A stretch of DNA of 45,206 nt, taken from positions 1 through 45,206 of the forward strand of contig JBGPBV010000042.1 of NCBI GenBank assembly GCA_041481445.1, in the 5' to 3' direction. The notes below the pieces were generated by a model that was given only the letters and a program-made list of their open reading frames with translations, had not been told where the DNA came from and searched no databases. Source of the stretch: AA29 sp041481445 (GTDB taxonomy: Bacteria > Acidobacteriota > Vicinamibacteria > Fen-336). Position numbers and translations under genes: made by a program. This document shows, piece by piece, positions 17,536 through 26,040 of the stretch (position 1 is the first letter of the stretch; each line of letters begins with the position of its first letter).

Positions 17536-20127
17536 ATGCCCGAACCAAAGTCCGGCTCGACGGGCGACGTCGTGCCCGGTGCGACCGCCGACCTCGGTGG
17601 CGCCCCCACGCTCGAGGAGACGAGGGCGGAGCCGGCCGGCGCCGCGGGCGCGCCCGGGGCGTCTCCCGCCGTCCAGGGCCTGCGCATCGGTCCCTATCGC
17701 ATCGTGCGCGAGCTGGGCCACGGAGGGATGGGCGAGGTCTACCTCGCCGTCCGCGCGGACGAGAGCTACGAGAAGCAGGTCGCGATCAAGCTGATCCGCG
17801 GGGCGGGAGGATCGGAGCACCTGATCACGCGCTTCAAGCGCGAGCGCCAGATCCTGGCCCGCCTCGAGCATCCCAACATCGCCCGGCTCCTCGACGGCGG
17901 CAGCACGGACGACGGCCTCCCGTACTTCGTCATGGAGTACATCCAGGGCGAGCCCATCGACGCGCACTGCGACGACCGGAACCTCCGCACCGCCGAGCGT
18001 TTGCGGCTGTTCCTGTCCGTCTGCTCCGCGGTGTCCTACGCCCACCGGAACCTGATCGTCCATCGCGACATCAAGCCCGCGAACATCCTGGTCGCCGCGG
18101 ACGGCGTGCCCCGCCTGCTCGACTTCGGCATCGCCACCCTGATCGAGCCCGAGGCGGGGGCGGCGCATGCGACCGCGATCGCGTTCACGCCGTCCTACGC
18201 CAGCCCGGAGCAGATCCGCGGCGAGCCGCTCACGACCGCCACCGACGTCTACTCGCTGGGCGTGGTCCTCTACGAGCTGCTCACCGGCCACGACCCCTAC
18301 CGGCTGGTCAGCCTGCAACCGCTCGAGATGATGAAGGCCATCGTGGAGGGCGAAGTGGAGGCGCCCAGCGCGGCCGTGGCCCGTCCGGCCACGCTGGCCC
18401 GCGGGCAGACGGTCGTGCGCATCGCTCCCGAGGAGCTGACGCGGACCCGCGAGGCCTCCATCCAGAAGCTGCGCCAGCGCCTGCGCGGGGACCTCGACAC
18501 GATCCTGATGACGGCGCTGCGCAAGGAGGCCCAGCGCCGCTACCCGTCCGTGGAGGCCTTCGCGGAGGACATCCGCCGGCACCTCGAGGGGCTCCCGATC
18601 ACCGCGCGCAAGGGCGGCCTGGCCTACCGCGCGGGCAAGTTCCTGCGGCGCCACCGCCTGGGAGCGGCGGCGGCGGCCCTGGTGGCCGCGCTCCTGGTCG
18701 GGAGCGCGGTCAACGTGGTGGTCCAGTCGCGCCGCGTCGCGCGGCAGCGCGACCACGCCGAGCGCATCTCCAGCTTCCTGGCCAACCTCTTCACGATCTC
18801 CGACCCCGGGGAGGCGCGCGGCAACAGCGTCACCGCCCGCGAGATCCTGGACAAGGGCGTGGAGAGGATCGGGACCGACCTCCAGGACCAGCCGGAGCTG
18901 CGCGCCGACCTGATGGACACGATGGGCCACGTCTACGACCGCCTCGGCCTCTACGACCGGGCGGCGGGCCTGCTGCGCGACTCGCTGGCCATCCGCCGCA
19001 CCTTCGCGGGGAGCGATCCCAAGGCCCTGGCCAAGACCCTGAACGAGCTGGGCAACGTGCTCTACGACAAGAGCGACCTCGAAGGCGCGGAGAAGAGCTA
19101 CCGCGAGGCGCTCACGCTGCGCCGCCGTCTCTTCGGGCCCGACAGCCGGGAGCTGGCCGAGAGCCTCAACAACCTGGCCGGGCCCCTCGAGGCCCAGGGT
19201 CACGACGCGGAGGCGGAGGCGCTCTTCCAGGAAGCCCTCGCCATCAAGCGGCGGCTGCCGAACAACGAGCGCGCGGTGGCCACGACCCTGCGCAACCTCT
19301 CCGTGCTGCGCTACAAGAAAGGGGACCTGGCCACGGCCCAGGAGGGGCTGCGCGAGGTGGTGGCCCTCCAGCGCCAGGCCCTCGGTCCCGACCATCCGGA
19401 GGTCGCCTACACGCTCCAGGACCTGGGGGTGCTGCTCGACACCCAGGGCGACTACGCCGCGGCCGAGAAGACCTACCGCGAGGCGCTCGAGCTGCAGCAC
19501 AAGGTGCTGGGAGCGGAGCACCCGGACATCGCGACCACGCTCACGAACCTCGCGAACACGATCAACCACAGCGGCCGGCCCGAGGTCGCGGAGCCGGTCT
19601 ACCGCGAGGCGCTGGAGATGAGCCGGAAGATGTACGGGGCGGACAGCACGGACGTGGCCTCCGTCCTGGTCGGCCTCGGCGACGTCCTGGGCCAGCGTGG
19701 CCAGCTCGCGCCTGCGGAGGACCTCTTGCGCCAGGCCATGGCCCTCCAGGCCGCGAAGCTCGGCGACGAGCACGTCGACCTCGCCACCACCCAGTGCACG
19801 CTCGCCGAAGTGCTGCGGAAGCAGGGCCGGCTCCCCGAGGCGGAAGCGCTCGCGCGGCGGTGCCTGGCCATCCGCGAGGTCAAGCTCCCCAAGGAGCACG
19901 CGGACCTGGCCGACGGCCTGATCGTGCTGGGACTCGTGCTGCTCGACCAGAAGCGGCCGGCGGAGGCGGCGGCGGTGCTCCTCCCCGCGCGCGACAAGCT
20001 CGAGGCGGCCAAGGCCCCGCCCTCCGCGCGGCGGCGGGCCGCGGACGCGCTGGCCCGGCTCGACGAGCAGAAGGTCACGCCGCCCGGCGGCCGCGCGCTA
20101 ACGAGCCCGAGCGGCCACTGGCACTGA
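17536..20127 (+). CDS. Transmembrane Ser/Thr protein kinase with TPR repeats
   Basis: The 863-aa product has a flexible N-terminus of about 50 residues, then a complete Hanks-type kinase domain (about 53-340). Visible motifs are LGHGGMGEVYLA, K85 in VAIKLI, HRDIKPAN (H176-D178), DFGIA at 196-200 and the ASPE form of the APE motif. One membrane helix lies at about 376-397 (LGAAAAALVAALLVG). The remaining roughly 430 residues are about ten tetratricopeptide units of the kind GPDHPEVAYTLQDLGVLL, cited by GPDHPEVA. This architecture is very common in Acidobacteriota and planctomycetes. The TPR part is expected on the far side of the membrane or as a protein-docking surface. The 3' end overlaps the convergent Ada-AlkA gene by 30 nt. 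Targets unknown. Confidence 0.92.
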   Translation: MPEPKSGSTGDVVPGATADLGGAPTLEETRAEPAGAAGAPGASPAVQGLRIGPYRIVRELGHGGMGEVYLAVRADESYEKQVAIKLIRGAGGSEHLITRFKRERQILARLEHPNIARLLDGGSTDDGLPYFVMEYIQGEPIDAHCDDRNLRTAERLRLFLSVCSAVSYAHRNLIVHRDIKPANILVAADGVPRLLDFGIATLIEPEAGAAHATAIAFTPSYASPEQIRGEPLTTATDVYSLGVVLYELLTGHDPYRLVSLQPLEMMKAIVEGEVEAPSAAVARPATLARGQTVVRIAPEELTRTREASIQKLRQRLRGDLDTILMTALRKEAQRRYPSVEAFAEDIRRHLEGLPITARKGGLAYRAGKFLRRHRLGAAAAALVAALLVGSAVNVVVQSRRVARQRDHAERISSFLANLFTISDPGEARGNSVTAREILDKGVERIGTDLQDQPELRADLMDTMGHVYDRLGLYDRAAGLLRDSLAIRRTFAGSDPKALAKTLNELGNVLYDKSDLEGAEKSYREALTLRRRLFGPDSRELAESLNNLAGPLEAQGHDAEAEALFQEALAIKRRLPNNERAVATTLRNLSVLRYKKGDLATAQEGLREVVALQRQALGPDHPEVAYTLQDLGVLLDTQGDYAAAEKTYREALELQHKVLGAEHPDIATTLTNLANTINHSGRPEVAEPVYREALEMSRKMYGADSTDVASVLVGLGDVLGQRGQLAPAEDLLRQAMALQAAKLGDEHVDLATTQCTLAEVLRKQGRLPEAEALARRCLAIREVKLPKEHADLADGLIVLGLVLLDQKRPAEAAAVLLPARDKLEAAKAPPSARRRAADALARLDEQKVTPPGGRALTSPSGHWH

Positions 20128-21612
20128 CCGCGCCGCGCGCGCGGCCGGGAGCGAGGTGGCGGCCGCGCCCCAGAGGTGCAACGCGGCATAGGCGCGCCAC
20201 GGCCGCCAGTCTGCCGCGCGCTCCCGGAGCGCCCGCGTGCCGAGCGGCGCGCGTCCGGCGGCAGCGGCCCGCCGCAGCACGAGGTCGCCGGCCGGGAACG
20301 CATCGGGCTCGGCCAGCGCGCGGAGCGCGACGTACTGGGCCGTCCAGTCGCCGATCCCGGGCAGCGCAGCCAGCGCGGCCGTGACCTCCTCCACCGGCCC
20401 TCCCAGGTCGAGCCCACCCTGGTCCACCGCGCGCGCGAGCGCCTGGAGCGCGCGGATACGGCCGCCCGTCAGCCCCAGCCCCTCGAGGCCGGCCGCGGCC
20501 AGCGCCGCCGGCGACGGGAACCGGTGGGTGAGGCCGTCTCCGCCCCCCGCGATCGGCCGGCCGGCGCGGCCGACCAGGCGCGCGGCCAGCGTGCGCGCGG
20601 CGGCCACGCTGACCTGCTGGCCCAGCACCGCGCGCACCGCGCACTCGAACGGGTCCCAGGCCCCCGGGATGCGCAGCCCCGGACGGGCCTTCGCGAGCGG
20701 GGCGAGCAGCGGATCGGCGGCGAACGCGGCCGCGATGCGCGCGGGATCGGCGGAGAGGTCGAAGACCCGGCGCGCGGTCGAGGAGATCGCGAACAGGTCG
20801 GCGGGGGCCGCGCCGCGCACCCGGAGCTCGAGCGCGTTCGCGTCCGGCCGTGGCCGCACGGCCACCAGGGCGTGGCCGCCGCCGGCCGCGATCGTGCGCG
20901 CGTAGCCGCGCGCGTCCACGCGCTCGACCCCCGGCACCGCGCGCGCGGCCAGGAAGCCCCGCACCTGCTCCCAGTCGTAGGGCGGGCGGAACGCGAGCGC
21001 GAGCACCACCTCGTCGCCGCGCTCGACCCCGGCCCCGAGGCGGCGGTGGCGGCGCAGCTCGCGCGGGGCGCGCCGGTAGGTGGCCAGGAACGCGTGGTTG
21101 AAGCGCCGCAGGCTCCCGAAGCCGGCCGCGATCGCGATGTCCACCATGCGCAGGCTCGTCTCGTCGAGCAGGCGCTTCGCGAAGTGCAGCCGGCGCGTCT
21201 GCGCCACCACGATCGGGGAGGCGCCGACGTGCTGCACGAACAGGCGATGGAGATGGCGGGGGCCGATTCCCACGCGGGCGGCGAGCGCGGCCACCGACTG
21301 CTCGTCGAGCGCGCCCTCGTGGATGAGCCCGAGCGCGCGCCGGACCACGGCCGAGGTGCCGAGCCAGGCCGGAGTGCCGGGGGCGGCCTCCGGCCGGCAG
21401 CGCAGGCAGGGCCGGTAGCCGGCCTCGGCGGCGGCGGCCGCGGTCGCGTAGTAGCGGATGTTCGCGCTCTTCGGGCTCGGCACCGGGCAGACCGGCCGGC
21501 AGTAGATGTGGGTCGAGGTCACCGCGATGAAGAACTTCCCGTCGAAGCGGGGATCGCGGCTGGACCGCGCCCGGTCGAGCGCGCGACGGTCGAGGCCGAG
21601 GATCGCGTCCAC
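20098..21612 (-). CDS. Ada-AlkA fusion: methyl-sensing AraC-type regulator joined to 3-methyladenine DNA glycosylase
   Basis: The 504-aa protein begins with an Ada methyl-phosphotriester domain, with zinc ligands C38, C42, C69 and C72 in YCRPVCP and PCLRCRP; C38 is the expected methyl acceptor. An AraC-type helix-turn-helix follows at about 90-190. An AlkA-like N-terminal domain comes next, then a helix-hairpin-helix GPD glycosylase domain, with VLGQQVSVAAARTLAARLVG and LPGIGDWTAQYVALRAL (cited by LPGIGDWTAQY), the catalytic Asp lying in FPAGDL. It repairs alkylated bases and probably senses methylation to control its own expression. The start is GTG at 21612. Ada-AlkA fusions are known in actinobacteria, myxobacteria and others, so it is a recognised architecture. 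No separate ogt-type methyltransferase is present here. Confidence 0.93.
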   Translation of the reverse strand: MDAILGLDRRALDRARSSRDPRFDGKFFIAVTSTHIYCRPVCPVPSPKSANIRYYATAAAAAEAGYRPCLRCRPEAAPGTPAWLGTSAVVRRALGLIHEGALDEQSVAALAARVGIGPRHLHRLFVQHVGASPIVVAQTRRLHFAKRLLDETSLRMVDIAIAAGFGSLRRFNHAFLATYRRAPRELRRHRRLGAGVERGDEVVLALAFRPPYDWEQVRGFLAARAVPGVERVDARGYARTIAAGGGHALVAVRPRPDANALELRVRGAAPADLFAISSTARRVFDLSADPARIAAAFAADPLLAPLAKARPGLRIPGAWDPFECAVRAVLGQQVSVAAARTLAARLVGRAGRPIAGGGDGLTHRFPSPAALAAAGLEGLGLTGGRIRALQALARAVDQGGLDLGGPVEEVTAALAALPGIGDWTAQYVALRALAEPDAFPAGDLVLRRAAAAGRAPLGTRALRERAADWRPWRAYAALHLWGAAATSLPAARAARSVPVAARAR

Positions 21613-21679
21613 GGACCCGAAGATACGCCGTCACCGGCCGCGGGACTAGCCGTTTTCGGACGGCGAGGGCGGAGGGGCA

Positions 21680-21709
21680 GGGCGGGCGGCCCACCGGCGC
21701 CGCCCGCCC
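21680..21709 (-). terminator. GC-rich hairpin after the Cys-rich repeat gene
   Basis: GGGCGGGCGGC (21680-21690) pairs perfectly with GCCGCCCGCCC (21699-21709), an 11-bp stem with an 8-nt loop. It begins 14 nt beyond the stop of the minus-strand Cys-rich gene. There is no T-run after it, so it is not a standard intrinsic terminator. It may stabilise the 3' end or act with Rho. Confidence 0.4.
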
Positions 21710-21723
21710 GCCCGCGCGTCACG

Positions 21724-23682
21724 TCAGAAGCGAGCGTCGATCAGGAAGTTCTTGATCGGCCTGGTGGCGCCCGCCTTGAGCTTCGGGGTCACGCCCTGGA
21801 ACAGGCCCCCGCCGACGAACGGTCCGTCGTTCGCCGAGCGCATCCCGGCGTCGCGGTCGGCCGGAGTCGGCTCCCGGAACGTGAAGTCGATGCCGACGAA
21901 CGCGCTGCCGTCGAAGCAGAAGCCGAGCGCATCGAGCGGGTACTGCACCGTGGCCGACGCCCCCGGCGCGAGCCCGCCCGGCAGGTTCACCGGCACGTCC
22001 GCGAACCCGCACGGGATGAGGAGGCCGGAGGCATCGCAGTGCTCGCCCTCGAACCCGCCCGGTCCCGTGAAGTTGAAGAGCCCGTTGTAGCACTGCCATC
22101 CGTTGATGCGCGCGGTGGCGGTCGTCACCGTGGCCGCGGTCGGGTTCCTCACCTTCACGCAGATGCCGAAGGAGTCGAAGCCGGGCGTGCAGCCGGGGTC
22201 CGGCGGGAGCTGGCCGACGTCCTGGAACTCCCACATGTCCTCCACGACGAGGCCGGCGGTGAGGCTCGGGGCCACGTCGCGCGTGCGGCACTGCGAGAAG
22301 TGCGCGATCGGCCCGCTCACCCGGCCCCCGGCCAGCGTCGTCGGCACCGCCACCCATCCGCCGCCCGAGCTGACCTCGATCACTGCGGTGTGTCCGGGCG
22401 CGAGCGGCGGCGCCGGCAGGTCCACCGTCGCCGGCAGCGCGAACACGGTCCCGCTGGGGCTGAGGTCGTAGACGTGGAAGACGGACGCATCGGTCGGGTC
22501 GCCGCCGAGATCCGTGACCTTGATGCGCACCGTGGTGGCGAGCGCTCCCGACGGGATCGTCAGCGTCGGATTGCCGAAACCAGAGCCGGCCACGAGGCAG
22601 CCGCCGGGTCCGCAGTCGGTGGCGCACCCGCCCGGCGCCGCGCAGGTATCGGTCGGACTCGAGCAGGTGAGCGTCCCGCCGCCGCCGCACGCCCCCGCCT
22701 GGCAGGTGCTGCCCGTCGTGCAGGCATCGCCGTCCTCGCAGGCGGTGCCGTCCGCAACGTTCGTGGAGCCGCAGCTTCCGTCCGGCTTGCAGACCCCGAC
22801 CGTGCAGGGGTTGCCGGTGTCGGCCGGGCACTGGACGGCCGCTCCACGGCAGACGCCCTGCGCGCAGGCGTCGGCGGTCGTGCAGCCGTTCCCGTCGTTG
22901 CAGGACGTTCCGTCCGCCACGTTGACCGCCCCGCAGCTGCCGTCGGACCGGCAGACGGCGGCCGTGCACGGGTTGCCCGTGTCCGGGCACTGCTTCGGCG
23001 CGCCCGCGCAGACGCCGCCGGTGCAGACGTCGCCGGTCGTGCAGGCATTGCCGTCGCTGCAGGAGATGCCGTCGGCCGCGTTCACGAAGCCGCAGGTCCC
23101 GCCCGCCTGGCAGATCCCGATGCGGCAGGGGTTGCCCCCGTCGGCCGGGCACTGGACGGGCGCGCCGGCGCAGACGCCGTTCGTGCAGGCGTCGCCGCTC
23201 GTGCAGGCGTTGCCGTCGCCGCAGGAGGTGCCGTTGGCCACGTTCACCGTGACGCAGGTGCCATTGGCCTGGCGGACCGCGGTCGTGCAGGGGTTGCCGT
23301 CGTCGGGACACTGCGTCGGCGGCGCGCCGCAGACGCCCTGCGTGCAGACGTCGCCGTGCGTGTGGCGGTTCCCGTCGTCGCAGGCGGTTCCATCGGGCGC
23401 GTTGACGATCGGAGGGCAGTGGCCCCTCACGCAATGGTCCGACGTGCGGACCTGGCATTGGTTGGGCCGGGGACAGAAGTCCCGGTCACGGTGGTCCCGG
23501 TCGTCGTCCCGGTCATCCCGGCCGTACCCGTCGTGCCGGTCGTCGCGGTCGTGGCGATCGCCATCGTCGTCGTCCGGGCAGATCAGCGGATGGGGATGGG
23601 AGTTGTCGAAGGCCCTCGCCGAGCCGGGGTACACCCAACACAGGAGAAGGAGAAAGGCACACGTCAGCGCGCGTCTACACAT
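21724..23682 (-). CDS. Secreted Cys-rich tandem-repeat protein
   Basis: The 652-aa product has a clear signal peptide, cleaved probably after ARA at residue 24. Residues about 37-68 are an extreme Asp/Arg/His run, likely disordered or cation-binding. Residues 97-310 are four near-identical Cys-rich units of 53-54 aa, then a degenerate fifth to about 360; each unit follows DGxxCxDGNACTxGDxCxxG. A domain containing IPSGALATTVRIKV and a VSGPIAHFS motif follows, ZU5-like in my reading. The C-terminal part (about 490-652) has paired cysteines and Pro-rich linkers. ATG 23682 (MCRRALTC) was chosen over 23778 because the signal peptide starts there and a GAGG ribosome-binding site lies 6 nt upstream. 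It is probably a surface or extracellular adhesin-like protein stabilised by disulfides. No catalytic motif recognised. Confidence 0.78.
   Translation of the reverse strand: MCRRALTCAFLLLLCWVYPGSARAFDNSHPHPLICPDDDDGDRHDRDDRHDGYGRDDRDDDRDHRDRDFCPRPNQCQVRTSDHCVRGHCPPIVNAPDGTACDDGNRHTHGDVCTQGVCGAPPTQCPDDGNPCTTAVRQANGTCVTVNVANGTSCGDGNACTSGDACTNGVCAGAPVQCPADGGNPCRIGICQAGGTCGFVNAADGISCSDGNACTTGDVCTGGVCAGAPKQCPDTGNPCTAAVCRSDGSCGAVNVADGTSCNDGNGCTTADACAQGVCRGAAVQCPADTGNPCTVGVCKPDGSCGSTNVADGTACEDGDACTTGSTCQAGACGGGGTLTCSSPTDTCAAPGGCATDCGPGGCLVAGSGFGNPTLTIPSGALATTVRIKVTDLGGDPTDASVFHVYDLSPSGTVFALPATVDLPAPPLAPGHTAVIEVSSGGGWVAVPTTLAGGRVSGPIAHFSQCRTRDVAPSLTAGLVVEDMWEFQDVGQLPPDPGCTPGFDSFGICVKVRNPTAATVTTATARINGWQCYNGLFNFTGPGGFEGEHCDASGLLIPCGFADVPVNLPGGLAPGASATVQYPLDALGFCFDGSAFVGIDFTFREPTPADRDAGMRSANDGPFVGGGLFQGVTPKLKAGATRPIKNFLIDARF
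22603..23394 (-). repeat. Tandem coding repeats of 159-162 bp
   Basis: Four full in-frame units (23394 down to 22753, 642 nt, alternating 159 and 162 bp) and a diverged partial unit to about 22603 encode the Cys-rich modules of the secreted protein. The units differ at many third positions and in one or two residues per segment, so the array is old enough to have drifted while keeping every cysteine. The first unit is the exception: it has lost a Cys, reading AVRQANGTC where the others read VCxxDGSC. Confidence 0.85.
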
Positions 23683-23879
23683 CACACACCTCGTTTTCAG
23701 CTCCTCGGGCCGCGCCCTCTCGCGGGCGTACGACGTCCATCGACTCGGCCCCGTCATGGGCAAGGGTCGGCCGGTCATCCGTCAGGGAGGTGGAGGCCTG
23801 GGCGGTATTGCCTCGACGTACGAGAATCGTCGCGCGCCGTTCCAGGGACCGGATACCCCGTGCGGACGATCATTCGGAG

Positions 23880-25088
23880 CTAGCCCTTCTTCGCCAGGAC
23901 CTGGCGCAGGCGGCGCGCGACGATGGCCTCCTCGCCGGGCTGCATCATCCAGACTCCGACCACGAGCGTGTCCTTCTCCGACCGAATGGCGATGGAAGGC
24001 TCGCCGTCCCGCATGGCGGTGACGGTGGCGGCCGCCGCCGCTTCCGTCGCGCCCTCCCAGGAGATGCGGACGTGGGGGACGTGGTTCGCGATCTCGGGCA
24101 CGAACACCTCGGCCTTGACCCCGGCGACCGCGGTCGCGCTCGTCCGGATCACCTCCGCCCGCCGGTCGAAATCGCGGCGCTCGCGCGCGTGGTCCTTGGC
24201 CAGGAACAGCTCCACCGCTACCAGCAGGCCGAGCATCTCTTCCTTGTTGACCTTCATCCCCCGCCCGACCGCGTTGCCGTTCGGAGGAGCGTTCAGGCGC
24301 GCGGCCTCCACGAGGTCCTTGCGGCCGAGCAGCAGGCCGGCGCTCTGCGGTCCGCGGATGCCCTTGCCTCCGGAGAAGGCCACGAGGTCGAAGCCCATCG
24401 CGGTGTACTTCCAGAAGTTGTCCACCGGGGGCACGTCGGCGGCGGCGTCGTTGAGGGTCGGAACGCCGTGCTTCCGTCCCAGGCGCGCGAACTCCTCGTC
24501 CGGGATGCGTCCCTCCCGATTGTTGTTGTTGTAGAAGAGCATCATCGCGGTCTGGTCGCCGACCGCCCGCTCGAGATCGTCCGCGGTCTCGACCTCGACG
24601 AGCCGCACGCCGCAGTTGCGGACGGCATGCTCGTAGCCGAACCGGTGGGACTTCTGGATGATCACCTCGCTCTTCATGTGCGCGAGGTCGGGAAGCTCGA
24701 CGACCTTCTGCCGGTCCGTCCCGGTCAGGACCCCGGCCGTGCCCAGGGTCAGGGCGGAGGCCGCTCCCGAGGTGACCATCGCCGCCTCGCAGCGGAGGAG
24801 GCCGGCGAGGCGCTGCCCCACGCGATCGTGGAGCTCGTCGAGCATGACGTACTGCCGGGAGGCGTACTGGATCGCGTCCATGACTTCGGGCGGCATCAGC
24901 GACGCCGTCATCGCGGTGTACGTCCCCGCCGCGTTGATGAACGGGCGGACGCCGAGCTCCTTGAAGTAGTCGCGTCCACCCTTGGGACCGCGAGACCCGG
25001 CGGCGGCGGGGGCGGCGCCGGCGGCGGCGAACCCTCCGGCCAGCGGCAGCGCGGAGAGGCTCTCGAGGAAACGGCGTCGGCTCCACAT
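23880..25088 (-). CDS. Tat-exported PLP-dependent enzyme, SelA-like
   Basis: The 402-aa protein starts with a twin-arginine signal (SRRRFLES, residues 3-10) and an Ala/Gly-rich hydrophobic stretch to about residue 30, so it should be exported folded. The body matches the SelA/DgaE-like branch of fold-type I PLP enzymes. Features are NAAGTYTAMTAS (52-63), a Ser/Gly phosphate pocket VTSGAASALTL, pyridine-pairing D214 in NDAAAD, and cofactor lysine K242 in FSGGKGIRGPQSAG. This branch includes selenocysteine synthase and D-glucosaminate-6-phosphate ammonia-lyase, but this protein's substrate is unknown. AGGAGG lies 7 nt before ATG 25088. It follows the isoaspartyl methyltransferase gene by 18 nt and is probably co-transcribed. 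The export of a PLP enzyme is odd because the cofactor is normally loaded in the cytoplasm, which fits Tat rather than Sec. Confidence 0.85.
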   Translation of the reverse strand: MWSRRRFLESLSALPLAGGFAAAGAAPAAAGSRGPKGGRDYFKELGVRPFINAAGTYTAMTASLMPPEVMDAIQYASRQYVMLDELHDRVGQRLAGLLRCEAAMVTSGAASALTLGTAGVLTGTDRQKVVELPDLAHMKSEVIIQKSHRFGYEHAVRNCGVRLVEVETADDLERAVGDQTAMMLFYNNNNREGRIPDEEFARLGRKHGVPTLNDAAADVPPVDNFWKYTAMGFDLVAFSGGKGIRGPQSAGLLLGRKDLVEAARLNAPPNGNAVGRGMKVNKEEMLGLLVAVELFLAKDHARERRDFDRRAEVIRTSATAVAGVKAEVFVPEIANHVPHVRISWEGATEAAAAATVTAMRDGEPSIAIRSEKDTLVVGVWMMQPGEEAIVARRLRQVLAKKG

Positions 25089-25106
25089 CGCTCTACCTCC
25101 TGCTCT

Positions 25107-25799
25107 TCAGCGAGGGCCGCCCACGAGCGGCACGAACCGCACGGGCAGCAGGTGCTCCGGCTCGAACGCCTTCCCACGCCGGGTGATCCGCAGCAGCTCC
25201 TGCTGGACGTCGCCGACGGGGATGACGAGCCGGCCGCCGTCGCGCAGCTGGCCCGGGAGCGCTTCCGGCACCTTCGGGGGAGCGGCGGTCACGATGATCG
25301 CGTCGAAGGGGGCGGCCTCGGGCCAGCCCGCCCAGCCGTTGCCCTCGCGCACCTCGACCGTGCGATAGCCGAGCCGCGCCAGCCGCGCGCGGGCCTGCCG
25401 GGCCAGTGTGGGCACGATCTCGATGGTGTAGACCTTCGCCCCCATCTCCGCGAGCACCGCCGCCTGGTAGCCGGATCCGGTGCCGACCTCCAGGACCTTC
25501 TCCCCTCCCCGCAGGCGGAGGGCCTCGCTCATGAACGCGACGATGTAGGGCTGCGAGATCGTCTGGTCCTCGCCGATCGGCAGCGGATGGTCCGCGTACG
25601 CGTAGGGGACCATCTCGGGAGGGACGAACAGGTGGCGCTCGACCTTGCGCAGGGCGGCCAGCGTGCGCACGTCGGTCACTCCGCGGGCCTCGACCTGCTC
25701 GCGCACCATGCGCTCGCGGGCCTGGGCCGGACCCTCGTCCGGCGGCGGCGGCGCACCGCCGCAGGCGATCGCGAGGACGACGGCGGCGGCCGCCCTCAC
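25107..25799 (-). CDS. pcm: Protein-L-isoaspartate O-methyltransferase, probably an exported lipoprotein
   Basis: The 230-aa product carries the PCMT signature: QTISQPYIVAFMSEAL, the SAM-binding VLEVGTGSGYQAAVLAEMG (cited by EVGTGSGYQ), and DAIIVTAAPPKVPEAL. The enzyme methylates isoaspartyl residues in damaged proteins so that they can revert to Asp. Unusually, it begins with a short hydrophobic stretch ending in an imperfect lipobox (VVLAIAC) followed by a Pro-rich tether, which points to export. The GTG start at 25799 overlaps the stop of a tiny upstream reading frame (GTGA) and has AGGTGA about 8 nt upstream. An internal start would remove the signal; the residues upstream of MVREQVEARG would then not be translated. 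The neighbour downstream is a Tat-exported PLP enzyme. SAM supply outside the cytoplasm is a puzzle for any exported methyltransferase. Confidence 0.85.
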   Translation of the reverse strand: MRAAAAVVLAIACGGAPPPPDEGPAQARERMVREQVEARGVTDVRTLAALRKVERHLFVPPEMVPYAYADHPLPIGEDQTISQPYIVAFMSEALRLRGGEKVLEVGTGSGYQAAVLAEMGAKVYTIEIVPTLARQARARLARLGYRTVEVREGNGWAGWPEAAPFDAIIVTAAPPKVPEALPGQLRDGGRLVIPVGDVQQELLRITRRGKAFEPEHLLPVRFVPLVGGPR

Positions 25800-25957
25800 C
25801 GCTCGATCACCTCGGCCCGGGACACGTTGGACGCTCGGTCATCGTCGACCCTCCCCGAGAGTATAGGAGGAGCGGGGCCCGGGCCGGCGTCCGCGCGCGC
25901 CGTCCAGAAGTGCAGGGTGGCCTTGACCGCGAACAGTCTCCCGGCGGACGCGTTCAT
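25796..25957 (-). CDS. Possible small ORF upstream of pcm
   Basis: This 53-codon frame starts with ATG at 25957 and ends in a TGA that overlaps the GTG of pcm (GTGA). It could serve translational coupling or encode a small protein. I do not recognise the translation; it has no clear signal, membrane helix or motif, and the amino acid make-up is unremarkable. A chance open frame is a real possibility in this GC-rich DNA. The stretch between 25958 and 26040 shows nothing else. Confidence 0.25.
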   Translation of the reverse strand: MNASAGRLFAVKATLHFWTARADAGPGPAPPILSGRVDDDRASNVSRAEVIER

Positions 25958-26040
25958 GCGGCCGGCTCCACCCGGCGCAGGAACGTCCGCGGCATCGCCC
26001 ACTCGTTCCAGCACGGGTAACCGCCCGCGACCCGGGTCCC

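Noticed and set aside
22603..23394. CRISPR-like regular repeats
   Set aside because: Units are 159-162 bp, abut each other without spacers, and encode Cys-rich modules in one frame.
20176..23883. A 1235-codon plus-strand frame opposite Ada-AlkA and the Cys-rich gene
   Set aside because: It spans two unrelated real genes on the other strand and the gap between them; the repeats seen in it merely mirror the Cys-rich modules.
23880..25088. True selenocysteine synthase (selA)
   Set aside because: It has a Tat signal, and no selB, selC or selD is visible. Only the fold relationship is supported.
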